A DNA stretch of 41,677 nt from assembly GCA_019636835.1 (NCBI GenBank), contig JAHBWU010000029.1, positions 1 to 41,677 on the forward strand, given 5' to 3'. This stretch comes from Nitrospira sp. GTDB taxonomy: Bacteria > Nitrospirota > Nitrospiria > Nitrospirales > Nitrospiraceae. How positions within the stretch are numbered: the first letter of the stretch is position 1; the number at the start of each line of letters is the position of its first letter. The translations under genes were made by a program, and so were the position numbers. The notes under the pieces were generated by a model. It saw only the letters and a list, made by a program, of their open reading frames with translations, did not search any database and was not told where the DNA came from. Shown in pieces: positions 8,366-17,817 of this stretch.

Positions 8366-10066
8366 CTATGACTCACGGCCTGTCGCCCGTATGTCTCGGA
8401 TGCGCAGTTGAATCCGATCATAGCCGTTCCACTGATTCAGTTCCGGCGTAAACGCGACATCGATAGGTGTCTTGAGAGATAATCCATGCTCCTCCAACGA
8501 TTTCATCCCGAATCCAATACTATCAAACGGTAACGATCCTCCCTGACGGACCGTCATTTTCAAATGTTTCTCTCCGACTACTCGAGCGTTGAGAATGTCC
8601 AGGCCTTTGACGGCGAACATCGGCTCTGGATTTCCGGCCCCGAACGGATGCAGCGTCCCGATCTCCCGAATCAGCTGCAACGTGACATCGTTCAACCGAA
8701 CTTCTGAATCCACATGCAGCATGGGAACACTTTGAGTCTCTCGGATCCATGTCTCGGCGATGGCGGAAAACCGGTCGGAAAATTCCGGCAATCGCGCCTC
8801 CTGAATCGTCATTCCGGCCGCGCTAGGATGGCCACCGAATGCCATGAGCAGATCTCGACAGGCTGTTAAGGTCTGATACAAGTCGAACCCGGGCACGGTC
8901 CGGGCAGAGCCTTTTCCGATACCCTGTTCATTCACAGCGATGACGACCGTCGGACGATGGAACCGTTCCATGATGCGGGCAGCCACAATACCGACGACTC
9001 CTAGATGCCATCCGCGTGCATACAGCACGATGCCGCCCGGCCACTCCCGTGCTTCCGCCTGAGCTAACGCTTCCTGTAGGATCTCGGCCTCGAGATCACG
9101 GCGGGCTCGATTCAACCGCTCCAAATCTTCAGCCAACTCTTTGGCTTCCCATTCAGACTCCGTCGTCAGGAGTTTCACACCTTTGATGGCCTCATCTAAT
9201 CGACCTGCTGCATTGAGTCGAGGCCCAAGCTTAAATGCGATGGTTTCCGTCGAGCATTCACGACTGATGCCTGCGACATGCTTCAAGGCCCGTATGCCGC
9301 AGCGCACCCCTCGCGAAAGTTGAACGAGACCTTCTCGAACGAATAGTCGATTTTCGTCTTGCAGCGGAACCACGTCAGCGATCGTCGCGAGCGCGACCAA
9401 ATCCAAGAGCGACTCCAGAGGCACCGAACCGGAGCCGTACTTCCTGTCATAGGCCTGGGCGACCTTGTACGCCAGGCCACCGGAACAAAGCCCATGGAAG
9501 GGATACCGGGCTTCCGGCCGATGCGGATTCATCACCGCCAACGCCGGCGGCATCTCCATATCGCTTTGATGGTGGTCCGTCACGACGACATCGATTCCCA
9601 GTTGATTGGCAAGGCTGATCTCACGATGCGACGTGGTCCCGCAATCGGAAGTCACCAATAAGGAGACACCTTCTTTTGCCAAGGTCCGAACAGCATTCTC
9701 ATTGAGTCCATATCCCTCCCGCAAACGATGAGGAACATAGGCTTGAACTTCGGCGCCGAGTCCGCGGAAAAATGAAAGGTAAATACTCGTGGCGGACATG
9801 CCGTCCACATCGTAATCTCCATAAAAACATACGCGCTCGCCCCGTTGCATGGCCTGATACAGGCGGTCAACCGCCGGTTCCATATCGGGAATCAAAAAGG
9901 GATCATGGGTTCGGAGAGGAGACATCCAGGCTGTCGCCTGGTCCACGTTCGTGACGCCCCGGTTGAGTAACAACGAGGCAGTAGCTGCGGAGATCGATAA
10001 GGCCTGCGATAAAAGGCCTCGCTGGATTGGATCGACCCGGCGAACGACCCAGAGCTTAGACTTCAT
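8366..10066 (-). CDS. recJ: Single-stranded-DNA-specific exonuclease RecJ
   Basis: 5'-3' exonuclease of the DHH family acting on single-stranded DNA in recombination and repair. Its 566 residues are normal for RecJ. Motifs in order are FYGDYDVDGMSATS, VTSDCGTTSH and VVVTDHHQSD (the DHH motif). The DHHA1 motif FGGHPSAAGM is in the middle and the OB-like domain at the C-terminus. The ATG at 10066 has a strong AAGGAGG ribosome-binding site. It is followed by spoT after three bases and preceded by pup after about 157 bases, all on the minus strand. Confidence 0.95.
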   Translation of the reverse strand: MKSKLWVVRRVDPIQRGLLSQALSISAATASLLLNRGVTNVDQATAWMSPLRTHDPFLIPDMEPAVDRLYQAMQRGERVCFYGDYDVDGMSATSIYLSFFRGLGAEVQAYVPHRLREGYGLNENAVRTLAKEGVSLLVTSDCGTTSHREISLANQLGIDVVVTDHHQSDMEMPPALAVMNPHRPEARYPFHGLCSGGLAYKVAQAYDRKYGSGSVPLESLLDLVALATIADVVPLQDENRLFVREGLVQLSRGVRCGIRALKHVAGISRECSTETIAFKLGPRLNAAGRLDEAIKGVKLLTTESEWEAKELAEDLERLNRARRDLEAEILQEALAQAEAREWPGGIVLYARGWHLGVVGIVAARIMERFHRPTVVIAVNEQGIGKGSARTVPGFDLYQTLTACRDLLMAFGGHPSAAGMTIQEARLPEFSDRFSAIAETWIRETQSVPMLHVDSEVRLNDVTLQLIREIGTLHPFGAGNPEPMFAVKGLDILNARVVGEKHLKMTVRQGGSLPFDSIGFGMKSLEEHGLSLKTPIDVAFTPELNQWNGYDRIQLRIRDIRATGRES

Positions 10067-10223
10067 CCCCGCCTCCTTAAAAGTCTGGGCCGTCTCACAA
10101 TTCAGACCATGGGTTTCAGGGGAACGAGGAAGACTGTAATAAGTCGCTTCTTCTTTGTCAAACCAACGGCCTTGGAGGAGGCCTAGGATGAGGCTAGGGG
10201 GAACGGAGGAGATGGGATCAGCG

Positions 10224-10421
10224 CTATTCTCCTCCTTTCTGCACGTAGTTCTTCACAAATTCTTCAGCGTTCTTTTCAAGGACATCATCGATTTCATCGA
10301 CCAGCTTATCGATGTCTTCCTTGATCTTTTTCCCGGCTTCGACAACCTTGGGATTGGCCTTGACCTCTTCCTTACCTTGCGGCTCTCGTCGCGGCTCTTG
10401 TTTCCGTTCCTGTTTTTCCAT
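10224..10421 (-). CDS. pup: Prokaryotic ubiquitin-like protein Pup (C-terminal GGE)
   Basis: 65-residue, highly charged and probably disordered protein. Its C-terminal half, DEIDDVLEKNAEEFVKNYVQ followed by KGGE, is nearly the actinobacterial Pup signature that binds the Mpa/ARC ATPase and ends the modifier. Pup is linked through its C-terminal glutamate to substrate lysines by PafA for proteasomal degradation. Here the last residue is already Glu, so no deamidation by Dop would be needed. The start at 10421 is chosen because GGAGGTG lies five bases upstream, although the frame extends to 10484. It lies between hppA (separated by a terminator) and recJ; no proteasome, pafA or dop gene is in the window. 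The related UBact family was considered, but the match to Pup is closer. Confidence 0.9.
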   Translation of the reverse strand: MEKQERKQEPRREPQGKEEVKANPKVVEAGKKIKEDIDKLVDEIDDVLEKNAEEFVKNYVQKGGE

Positions 10422-10534
10422 TCGAGCACCTCCCGCGGACCAGGGGAAACCCTCGCGATCACCCAGCAACTGCCGTTGATACACTCACCATACTCTAGGC
10501 TACCAAAACCCGTCAAGGCAAGGGGAGAAACGAA

Positions 10535-10566
10535 AAGCGCCGTGCCCCGGTTGGGACACGGCGCTT
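10535..10566 (-). terminator. Rho-independent terminator of hppA
   Basis: AAGCGCCGTG (10535-10544) pairs perfectly with CACGGCGCTT (10557-10566); three further C-G pairs close the loop. Read on the minus strand the hairpin is followed by TTTTCGTTTC, a U-rich tract. It lies 32 bases after the hppA stop and before pup, so pup probably has its own promoter. Confidence 0.8.
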
Positions 10567-10597
10567 CATCTGTGACGGCAGATACGAGAAGAATAAA

Positions 10598-12655
10598 CTA
10601 GCCCGCGATCAATGACACAATGAGCAATGCAACGATATTGATGACCTTGATCATCGGGTTCACAGCAGGCCCGGCCGTATCCTTATAAGGATCGCCGACG
10701 GTGTCACCGGTGACCGCCGCTTTGTGTGTCTCACTTCCCTTCAAGCCCTGTTCTTCAATGAACTTCTTGGCGTTGTCCCACGCACCACCGCCGCTTGTCA
10801 TGGAAATGGCGACAAACAGCCCGGTGACGATACTGCCGACCAACACCCCGCCGAGCGCCTGTGGCCCGAGCACCAGACCGATGATCACCGGCGAAACCAC
10901 CGGAATCAACCCAGGGATCATCATCTTTTGAATCGCAGCCTGGGTCACGATGTCGACACACGTGCCGTACTCCGGTTTGCCTGTGCCTTCCATGATACCC
11001 TTGATCGTCCTGAATTGTCGCCGCACTTCTTCCACGATTAAGCCGCCCGCTTCACCGACGGCCCTCATACACATTGAGCCGAAGATGAACGGCAGCATGC
11101 CACCGAGAAAAAGACCGACCAAGACTTTTGGATTCGAAAGATCGAAGGCCGACAGCGCCGGATTATGCGCCGCGACCTCTCGAGAGTATTCGGCAAAGAG
11201 GACCACCGCCGCCAGACCAGCGGACCCGATCGCATAGCCCTTGGTGACCGCCTTGGTCGTATTACCGACGGCATCCAATGGGTCCGTGATATCTCGAACT
11301 TCCTTGCCCAAGTGCGACATTTCGGCGATGCCTCCGGCATTGTCGGTAATCGGGCCAAACGCATCAATCGCCACCACAATTCCTGCCATCGAAAGCATGG
11401 CCACTGCCGCCACCGCCACACCGTACAACCCGCCGGACTCTGCGCCGCCACACACCCAGTAACTCCCGAGAATCGCCGCTGCAATCACCACCACCGGGGC
11501 GGCGGTCGCCTGCATACCTACGGCCAGACCGGCGATGATGTTCGTCGCATGGCCGGTTTCGCTCGCTTTAGCAATGTACTTCACCGGCTCATACTCTTTT
11601 GAAGTATAGTAGTCGGTGATGAACACGAGCGCCAAGGTAACACCTAAGCCGAGGAGTGCGGCAATGTAGTAACTGAACCCGCTGACACCGCCGACTCCCC
11701 CCATGATCATGAAGGTAATCGGTAAAAATGCCGCGGCCGCAATCCCACCGGCCACGAACAACCCCTTATACAGTGCCGGCATGATTTCTCCGCCCGGCGT
11801 GACCTTGACAAAGAAAATACCGATGATTGTGGCAAAGATCGTGATACCACCCAAGGCCAACGGATACAGAATCGGGGCAGTCGCCCCTTTGAACATCGTG
11901 AAGGCCAACACCATTGCCGCCACGGTCGTCACGGCATAGGTTTCGAACAGGTCTGCCGCCATACCGGCGCAGTCGCCGACATTGTCACCCACGTTATCCG
12001 CGATCACGGCCGGATTCCTCGGATCATCCTCCGGAATCCCCGCCTCCACTTTGCCGACCAAGTCGGCGCCGACGTCAGCCGCCTTCGTATAGATTCCTCC
12101 ACCGACGCGTGCAAACACGGAAATCAAACTGCCGCCGAATCCAAGACTGAGTAACGCGTGAATGGCTTTCTCCTGCCCCGCCATTGATTCCGCAATGGTG
12201 TAGAACCCGGTAATCGCCAACAGCCCGAGTCCGATCAACAGCAGACCGGTTACCGCTCCACCGCGGAAAGCAACGACCAATGCGGCATTCATGCCGTTAT
12301 GCGCTGCTTGAGCTGTCCGCACATTGGCGCGAACCGCGATGATCATGCCGACGTAGCCGGCGATGGCCGAGGCTCCGGCGCCAACTAAGAAGCCGACCGC
12401 AGTGAGCAGACCAAATTTATCCGACACGACTCCCGCCAGTGCCAGAAGGACGAACAGGCCCGCGGCCACATAACCCACGGTCTTGTACTGTCGATTCATG
12501 TAGGCGCCGGCGCCTTCTTGAATGGCCTTCGCAATTTCCTGCATCTTGGCATTGCCTGCGTCGAGTCTGAACACCCACATTGCGAGATACAATCCATAGG
12601 CAATTCCAGCCACGGCCGCTATGAGGGCAAACGTTACAATCGCTGAGTCACTCAC
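10598..12655 (-). CDS. hppA: K+-independent H+-translocating membrane pyrophosphatase
   Basis: Membrane protein of 685 residues and about 16 helices that couples pyrophosphate hydrolysis to proton pumping. The family's catalytic loop is present ([20 protein letters not shown], then [13 protein letters not shown]), as are late aspartate-rich motifs ([13 protein letters not shown]). The GNTTKA motif has lysine at about residue 468, where K+-dependent enzymes have alanine. This places it in the K+-independent, proton-pumping class by the established rule. It begins with GTG at 12655 behind AGGAGG. A strong terminator follows, so it is probably monocistronic. Confidence 0.96.
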   Translation of the reverse strand: MSDSAIVTFALIAAVAGIAYGLYLAMWVFRLDAGNAKMQEIAKAIQEGAGAYMNRQYKTVGYVAAGLFVLLALAGVVSDKFGLLTAVGFLVGAGASAIAGYVGMIIAVRANVRTAQAAHNGMNAALVVAFRGGAVTGLLLIGLGLLAITGFYTIAESMAGQEKAIHALLSLGFGGSLISVFARVGGGIYTKAADVGADLVGKVEAGIPEDDPRNPAVIADNVGDNVGDCAGMAADLFETYAVTTVAAMVLAFTMFKGATAPILYPLALGGITIFATIIGIFFVKVTPGGEIMPALYKGLFVAGGIAAAAFLPITFMIMGGVGGVSGFSYYIAALLGLGVTLALVFITDYYTSKEYEPVKYIAKASETGHATNIIAGLAVGMQATAAPVVVIAAAILGSYWVCGGAESGGLYGVAVAAVAMLSMAGIVVAIDAFGPITDNAGGIAEMSHLGKEVRDITDPLDAVGNTTKAVTKGYAIGSAGLAAVVLFAEYSREVAAHNPALSAFDLSNPKVLVGLFLGGMLPFIFGSMCMRAVGEAGGLIVEEVRRQFRTIKGIMEGTGKPEYGTCVDIVTQAAIQKMMIPGLIPVVSPVIIGLVLGPQALGGVLVGSIVTGLFVAISMTSGGGAWDNAKKFIEEQGLKGSETHKAAVTGDTVGDPYKDTAGPAVNPMIKVINIVALLIVSLIAG

Positions 12656-12994
12656 GGGAAATCCTCCTGCTGGTTAAACGGACTCCTTATGTCACACGGC
12701 TCTCCGTGGCTTCAACCCATCCAAAGTACATGCGTGAGTGGGTAAATCCAAGGCGGGCGGAGTCAAATTCGAGGCTAACCACCCGAAAAGCTGAGCCATT
12801 CTATAGAGTCGAACTGAGCGGATCAAGACAAAAGACTGCACTCTTACTAGAAAACAGCCGCCCAAATTAAGCTCCTGGACCAGGGTTGTGCTGGAACCTA
12901 ATTCCTGAGATGAGCTGTCGTATTCAGCTAGGGATTTAGTACCAGGGGGAATGATAGGATGTGGAGTATCTCTCAATCAGAACAAGGGCTTACC
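12656..12994. other. Intergenic region between divergent hppA and the dehydrogenase gene
   Basis: 339 bases without a supportable gene. Next to hppA is its ribosome-binding site (AGGAGG, read on the minus strand). A short inverted repeat CACGG-CTCT-CCGTG lies near 12698. I see no strong promoter, riboswitch or repeat. A 94-codon minus-strand frame here has no protein-like character. Confidence 0.4.
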
Positions 12995-14161
12995 ATGAAA
13001 AAGCTTATCCTCTGGACCACCCTGTGGGTGTGTTTCATCAGTCTCCTTGCGGCATGCGGAAGAGAAGGTGACACGCAGAACACCGCCCCAGCCTCGACTA
13101 CTCTGAAGCTTCAAACCATCGCGAGCAACCTTAACTCTCCGGTATTCCTGACTGCTCCCCGTGGGGATGCGAATCGCCTGTTTGTCCTGGAACAGGGAGG
13201 CACTATTAGAGTTCTAGATCGGACAACTGGGAACATGCTCTCGACATTTCTCACATTGAGCGGCATCACGAGCGGAGGAGAACGAGGATTGCTGGGTCTG
13301 GCATTTGACCCAAACTACAATGCCAACGGTCGGTTCTACATCCACTATACCGATGCCAATGGCGCAATCACCGTCGCTCGCTTTGTCGTGTCGTCAACCA
13401 ACGCCAATGTAGCGGAACCTGCATCGCAGGTCATCTTGGTGTCCATTCCCCATCCGACCTTTGCCAACCATAACGGCGGCATGTTGGCGTTCGGACCGGA
13501 TGGTTGCCTGTACGCAGCCGTTGGAGATGGGGGAAGCTCAGGGGATCCGAACAATAACGCCCAGAATCTCGCAAGCCGACTGGGAAAACTGCTCCGGATC
13601 GATCCGAACACCGGAGCAGCCTGCACCAGCGGAACACTCAACCCTTTTGTCCTCAGCGGGGGAGGTCAGCTGATCTGGAGCTATGGACTCCGTAATCCCT
13701 GGCGCTTTTCGTTCGATGGAGATGACCTGTATATCGGTGACGTCGGCCAAGGTGCCCGAGAGGAGATCACTGTGTCGGCAGGCCCCAACGCCGGAAGAGG
13801 ACTCAATTATGGCTGGCGGCTCATGGAAGGTTCGGCCTGTTTTAATCCAGCCACCAACTGCAACAACGGAACACTCACATTGCCGATTGTTGAATATACG
13901 CACGACAACGGAGCCTGCTCCGTTACCGGCGGGTATGTGTATCGCGGCCAAGCAATACCAGTGGTCCAAGGGACCTATTTCTATGCCGATTTCTGCGTCG
14001 GCTTTGTCCGAAGTTTTCGCTTCAACAACGGCTCAGCTCTCGAACAAACAGAATGGCCGTTGCTTGCCGCTCCTTCGATCACGAGTTTCGGCCAGGATGG
14101 TTCGGGAGAGCTCTATATTCTGACCCAGGGTGGCAACGTGTCTCGGGTCGTCCCGAATTAG
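12995..14161 (+). CDS. PQQ-dependent sugar/aldose dehydrogenase-like lipoprotein
   Basis: Six-bladed beta-propeller of the glucose/sorbosone dehydrogenase family, members of which oxidise aldose sugars using PQQ in the periplasm. The start at 12995 gives a lipoprotein signal (MKKLILWTTLWVCFISLLAAC, lipobox LAAC); the frame begins at 12959 but that extension spoils the signal. Family segments are LNSPVFLTAPRGDANRLFVLEQ, GERGLLGLAFDPNY, NGRFYIHYTD, HNGGMLAFGPDGCLYAAVGDGG and LIWSYGLRNPWRFSFD. Length (388 aa) fits. PQQ dependence is inferred from the family, and no PQQ synthesis genes are nearby. It is divergent from hppA. Confidence 0.85.
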   Translation: MKKLILWTTLWVCFISLLAACGREGDTQNTAPASTTLKLQTIASNLNSPVFLTAPRGDANRLFVLEQGGTIRVLDRTTGNMLSTFLTLSGITSGGERGLLGLAFDPNYNANGRFYIHYTDANGAITVARFVVSSTNANVAEPASQVILVSIPHPTFANHNGGMLAFGPDGCLYAAVGDGGSSGDPNNNAQNLASRLGKLLRIDPNTGAACTSGTLNPFVLSGGGQLIWSYGLRNPWRFSFDGDDLYIGDVGQGAREEITVSAGPNAGRGLNYGWRLMEGSACFNPATNCNNGTLTLPIVEYTHDNGACSVTGGYVYRGQAIPVVQGTYFYADFCVGFVRSFRFNNGSALEQTEWPLLAAPSITSFGQDGSGELYILTQGGNVSRVVPN

Positions 14162-14210
14162 AGTTCCTTGCATTTCTCATGTGTGGTCCATAGCGCTATC
14201 CCTAAGCTTG

Positions 14211-14239
14211 TTTACGACTGCCGTCTACTTTGTTATAGT
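14211..14239 (+). promoter_or_regulatory. Candidate sigma70 promoter for the 84-aa protein
   Basis: TTTACG (14211-14216, four of six to TTGACA) and TATAGT (14234-14239, five of six to TATAAT) are 17 bases apart. They are 17 bases upstream of the ATG at 14257, which is preceded by GAGGAG. Leader length would be about 10 bases. Confidence 0.5.
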
Positions 14240-14256
14240 CCCGCGTGAGGAGTCCT

Positions 14257-14511
14257 ATGGCATTCGAACCGAACTACATCATTGTGGACGGCCAAACGTT
14301 TAACAAAGCCAAGCTCGCGTTAGATAATCACGTCTACAAGAACTGTCAGATTGACGACTGCGATCTTTATTACAGTGGCGGGCAATATGAGCTCCTCGAT
14401 ACCCATATCACCAACTCTCGCCTGATCCTGAACCATCCGGCCAAGGGCATTTACAATGCCTTGCAAATCTTCAAAATGAAATCACCCGGATCTCGCATCA
14501 TCTTCGAGTAA
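14257..14511 (+). CDS. Hypothetical protein (84 aa), possible short beta-solenoid
   Basis: Start at ATG 14257 chosen because GAGGAG lies five bases upstream; the frame begins at a GTG at 14245. The middle has a repeating pattern of hydrophobic and polar residues (YKNCQIDDCDLYYSGGQYELLDTHITNSRLIL). This resembles a short right-handed beta-helix of pentapeptide or hexapeptide type. No signal peptide or catalytic motif is seen. The methyltransferase-like gene follows after 20 bases on the same strand, so both may share the upstream promoter. Confidence 0.6.
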   Translation: MAFEPNYIIVDGQTFNKAKLALDNHVYKNCQIDDCDLYYSGGQYELLDTHITNSRLILNHPAKGIYNALQIFKMKSPGSRIIFE

Positions 14512-14531
14512 TTTCTCGAAGCAGGCCATTC

Positions 14532-15215
14532 TTGTCCTATACCTACGATTACACAAAGGCGACAGCCGGTGAGAGCGCCGCTCGGAGATATTTGCGCGCC
14601 ATCAAGATGACGCTGACCCGCAGCGCGAGAGCCAAGACTTTCCAATTCAACGGTCGTGAGTACGAGTACCTGTACCATCCGTATAACAAGACCTGGAAAA
14701 ACGAGCGTGGCGTCGAGATCCCCATCTTCCGTGAACTTCTCCTAAAACGTGAAGGCAAGCGGGTGCTCGAAGTAGGCAACGTCTTATCTCACTATTTTCC
14801 CATTCATCATGAGGTCGTCGACAAATATGAGGTCAGCTCCGGCGTCATCAATAAGGATATCGTCGAGTTTGTTCCTCAGGACAAATACGATCTGATTATC
14901 AGCATCTCGACCTTGGAGCATATCGGGTGGGACGAACAGCCACAGGAACCAATCAAACTGCTGCAGGCAATTGATCATCTGCGATCCGCCTGCCTGGCCC
15001 CGTCCGGCAGGCTCGTGGCAAGCCTACCGATCGGTTACAACCGCTACTTCGACTATTTGCAGAACCGCGGCAAGAGTCCGTTCACGACCCAGCATTTTCT
15101 CAAACGGATTTCAAAGCAGAATTATTGGATGGAGTCGGATTGGGAACAATGCCGCGACATGCCCTACGGCCGATTCGTCGCCCACGCGATATGCATCGGC
15201 AGCATCATGGGATGA
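14532..15215 (+). CDS. Class I SAM methyltransferase-like protein
   Basis: 227 residues from a TTG start at 14532; an ATG at 14607 is the alternative. The core resembles a methyltransferase-11 type Rossmann fold: KRVLEVGNVLSHYF (motif I, with V-G-N rather than G-x-G), KYDLIISISTLEHIGWDE (motif IV, where EHIGWD is typical), then LRSACLAPSGRLVASLPIGYN as the late strand region. Motif I is degenerate, so SAM binding is inferred rather than certain. Substrate is unknown. It follows the 84-aa gene and is convergent with the GIY-YIG gene. Confidence 0.65.
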   Translation: MSYTYDYTKATAGESAARRYLRAIKMTLTRSARAKTFQFNGREYEYLYHPYNKTWKNERGVEIPIFRELLLKREGKRVLEVGNVLSHYFPIHHEVVDKYEVSSGVINKDIVEFVPQDKYDLIISISTLEHIGWDEQPQEPIKLLQAIDHLRSACLAPSGRLVASLPIGYNRYFDYLQNRGKSPFTTQHFLKRISKQNYWMESDWEQCRDMPYGRFVAHAICIGSIMG

Positions 15216-15394
15216 GTCATATCTATAGGCGCAAGTCCTCTTACGCTTGCAATGATCAGCTGACCTCCAGTAGGCAAGGGAATCAAATCATTGTGTGTAC
15301 ATCAGACCCGCACACCTCACAATTTGGCGATGCACGGGACAAGATCTGAGCCTTGATTTGTGTAGGGTTGCCTTTAAGAAGTACCGCCAACAAA

Positions 15395-16321
15395 TCAATC
15401 GAAGAGCTCAGATATCTTCTTCGCGGTGACCAACTTCTTAAAGCTCGTGTACCGTGGTCCTTGCATGGTACCGGTAACGGCATCCCCAAAATGGATCGGA
15501 CCAATCGCCTTTGCGGGCTCAGTGAAAACCAAACGATACTTCCCTTCGTCTCCATACGGTTCGATCTGCTTGACCGGCGCATAGTGTGTCACCGCCCGAA
15601 CGGGAGCGGACTGATATGCAGCTATATACTTGATTCGAGGAAGCATCCCACCGCTGATTCGAATCGCGTACCACGCATGCTCGCCCAAAAAGACCCGGTC
15701 GAACCCTTCCTTTTGCGCGGGAACAATGACCGTATCACGGTCATCTTCCGTGCTGCTAAGCGCGGCTGATGGCCCTTGTGCTGCGCTACTCCCAGGAGTA
15801 GCAACCGGCTCTGGCTTTTCGAACACTCGTACGCCAAGCAACGGTAGTATGCGAAGAAGTTCACGCAGAAACCCTTCGGTGTCGGCTTTCTCAGACTCTG
15901 ACAGTCCAGGCTCTCTGGGGAGATTACCATTGTCGAGATGGCAGCGCTTCGCCCTGTCTGCGCGCTGAAGCAGCGCGTGCTCAAGCCAGGTGGTGTGTGC
16001 CCGATTCAACGGATTTCCGTTTGAAACAAAGGCGAAACCCCAATCCCAGAATTCCTTCTCTGAGAAGTGAGAATCGATTCGTGCTCCGATTTCCTCACCC
16101 TGACCAACGTAAACCGTCGGAAGATCATCGGAGGTCCCTTCAGCGGTTCCGGATAGGATGTATACGCCAGCTCTCTCGAATTCGGCCCGATTCCGCAAAC
16201 GTGGCCAGGCTGGCCGCGGGAACGCAAGTCCCACACCGGTCCAGTTGAGACGTTCAACAATCTTCACGCCCTCTGGATCGCCTTCTGGGACAAAGATTCG
16301 AATCGTGAAAGGTTCGCCCAT
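15395..16321 (-). CDS. GIY-YIG domain protein of unknown role
   Basis: 308 residues. Residues about 50-115 look like a GIY-YIG nuclease fold: AGVYILSG for the GIY strand, then PTVYVGQGEEIGARIDSHF for the YIG strand and catalytic arginine region (R81 in GARI), with E113 in WLEHALLQ as the usual metal-binding glutamate. A proline/alanine/serine-rich linker (about 170-195) separates it from a C-terminal domain ending YTSFKKLVTAKKISELF. That C-terminal part recurs in other proteins as I remember it, but I cannot name it. The gene has no visible partner and may be a mobile or defence-type cargo gene. Confidence 0.6.
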   Translation of the reverse strand: MGEPFTIRIFVPEGDPEGVKIVERLNWTGVGLAFPRPAWPRLRNRAEFERAGVYILSGTAEGTSDDLPTVYVGQGEEIGARIDSHFSEKEFWDWGFAFVSNGNPLNRAHTTWLEHALLQRADRAKRCHLDNGNLPREPGLSESEKADTEGFLRELLRILPLLGVRVFEKPEPVATPGSSAAQGPSAALSSTEDDRDTVIVPAQKEGFDRVFLGEHAWYAIRISGGMLPRIKYIAAYQSAPVRAVTHYAPVKQIEPYGDEGKYRLVFTEPAKAIGPIHFGDAVTGTMQGPRYTSFKKLVTAKKISELFD

Positions 16322-16542
16322 AGAAACTCAGCGGTCACGAAATTCATCCGCCCAACTCGCGAATATCTTGGTCAGGATATTGTCGTGATCACATTCCAAA
16401 AAGTTCGGCGATTCTCCTAACTTCCAAAGGATGTGTCAAGCCACTGGGCAAGGGCATGGTTCCTGACAAGCTCGCCTGCAAAGATTAGAGTGTGAACGGC
16501 ATTTCGAGAGGTGAAATACGTTTCGCTCACAACGAGCCACGG

Positions 16543-17817
16543 TTACTTGGCAACCGGAATATTCTCCGTGCGCTTGACAATCTCAATCGGCTGGAAGACC
16601 GGATCTTGTGAGCCTTGGGATGACTCAGCTTCAACGCGCTGGAGGAATGAGGCAGGGCCGTTCAATGGAGCGTAATTCAATCCAACTTCGACGTCGAACG
16701 TCTTGGTATCTTTCGGGGTCGGAAACGTGAATATTTCATCTCTGGTTTCTTCAGGCTTTAAGACCGTGTCTTCGGCCACCTTCGCTGCTTCGAAGTCGAA
16801 TATCGTCTTCTGTCCCTGCGCATCCAGATACGTTCGACCGTAGACACGCTTATCGGAGAATACCGTTTTGAGGTTCTTACCCTTGATCTCAAGAGCCAAG
16901 ACCACCGAAGCCCAAGCCGGATGAGTGGTAGGCAGGTTGTGCGGCACCAGGCTTTGGACCTTTACCATGACGGTTGTCTTGTCCCCGTCGATCTTTGTCT
17001 GCACGTCCAGTTTCGCCGCTTCCTGACGTAACTTACCGATTCGCCCTGGAAATGTATGGTTTGCGATTTTACGTTTCTTTTCTCCGTTGGCTGACTCGCC
17101 GACCTGCTGCGGCATATGGCAAGTCTGACATTCTTTGCCGGACTTTATGGCCCGGCTTTGGTCCCAATTCCCGAGCAAGTCGTTGGTCTTGCCCAGGTTT
17201 GATGCTGATGGTACGGATTGGTGGCAATTCAAACAGAGGTCCGACTTCTGAAACAGACTCAGTTCCACGGATTGATGGGCCAAGTTTTGGACGAAATCTT
17301 GGTACGGCCCATAGAGCGTCTTTCCCCCGATCTCATACTTCGGTTCCGGGGGATGTTTGGTTCGGTCCACTTGTTTGATGAGATGGCATTGACTGCAGGC
17401 AACTCCGTCCAAGGATGGGTCTCCCGTTTTCGCTTGATCGATAAAGAGCTGAACATGCTCCTGGAATTCTCGCACATGCGAGGCGTGGCAACGGAAACAG
17501 AGCGCCTTGTCCTTTCCAGCCGGCGAATTGAGATAGGCATCGAGAGACGCGCGAAACGCCGGGGAATGGATGGACTTCGCCAGCGGCGAGGTCTCCCATT
17601 CTTCGTACACACGTTCGTGACACCGTTTGCATTTGATGGAATGAGGGAAGGTCTTTTCAATCAATGCCTGACCTGTGACGTTCTGAGCGGAAACGGATGT
17701 AAACGCGCCATCACATAACACAGCGGCACAAATCGTGACGACAAAACTGAGACCGACCGTCATCATGGTAGGCAATGCTTTCACGATTCGCATAACTTTA
17801 GGAGAGTGATTTGACAC
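16543..17817 (-). CDS. Pentahaem cytochrome c (second of a tandem pair)
   Basis: Exported electron-transfer protein with five CxxCH haem c sites in 424 residues: C63KRCH, C107FRCH, C141SQCH, C195LNCH and C230QTCH. An N-terminal hydrophobic stretch (about 13-35) ending before SVSAQ is a signal peptide. The C-terminal 170 residues lack haem sites and look like a beta-sandwich domain. Haem spacing and flanking residues (ERVYEEW, CSQCHLI, LYGPY, CHM) match the upstream gene, so they are tandem paralogues. A GTG at 17817 overlaps the upstream gene by 20 bases; the ATG at 17793 is an alternative start giving a gap instead. Fold is probably cytochrome-c554-like; donor and acceptor are unknown. Confidence 0.85.
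   Translation of the reverse strand: MSNHSPKVMRIVKALPTMMTVGLSFVVTICAAVLCDGAFTSVSAQNVTGQALIEKTFPHSIKCKRCHERVYEEWETSPLAKSIHSPAFRASLDAYLNSPAGKDKALCFRCHASHVREFQEHVQLFIDQAKTGDPSLDGVACSQCHLIKQVDRTKHPPEPKYEIGGKTLYGPYQDFVQNLAHQSVELSLFQKSDLCLNCHQSVPSASNLGKTNDLLGNWDQSRAIKSGKECQTCHMPQQVGESANGEKKRKIANHTFPGRIGKLRQEAAKLDVQTKIDGDKTTVMVKVQSLVPHNLPTTHPAWASVVLALEIKGKNLKTVFSDKRVYGRTYLDAQGQKTIFDFEAAKVAEDTVLKPEETRDEIFTFPTPKDTKTFDVEVGLNYAPLNGPASFLQRVEAESSQGSQDPVFQPIEIVKRTENIPVAK

Noticed and set aside
10224..10421. Possible UBact rather than Pup
   Set aside because: The C-terminal half follows actinobacterial Pup almost residue for residue, closer than the UBact family as I know it.
12692..12976. 94-codon minus-strand ORF upstream of hppA
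   Set aside because: No ribosome-binding site or domain, and it overlaps the upstream region of the dehydrogenase gene.
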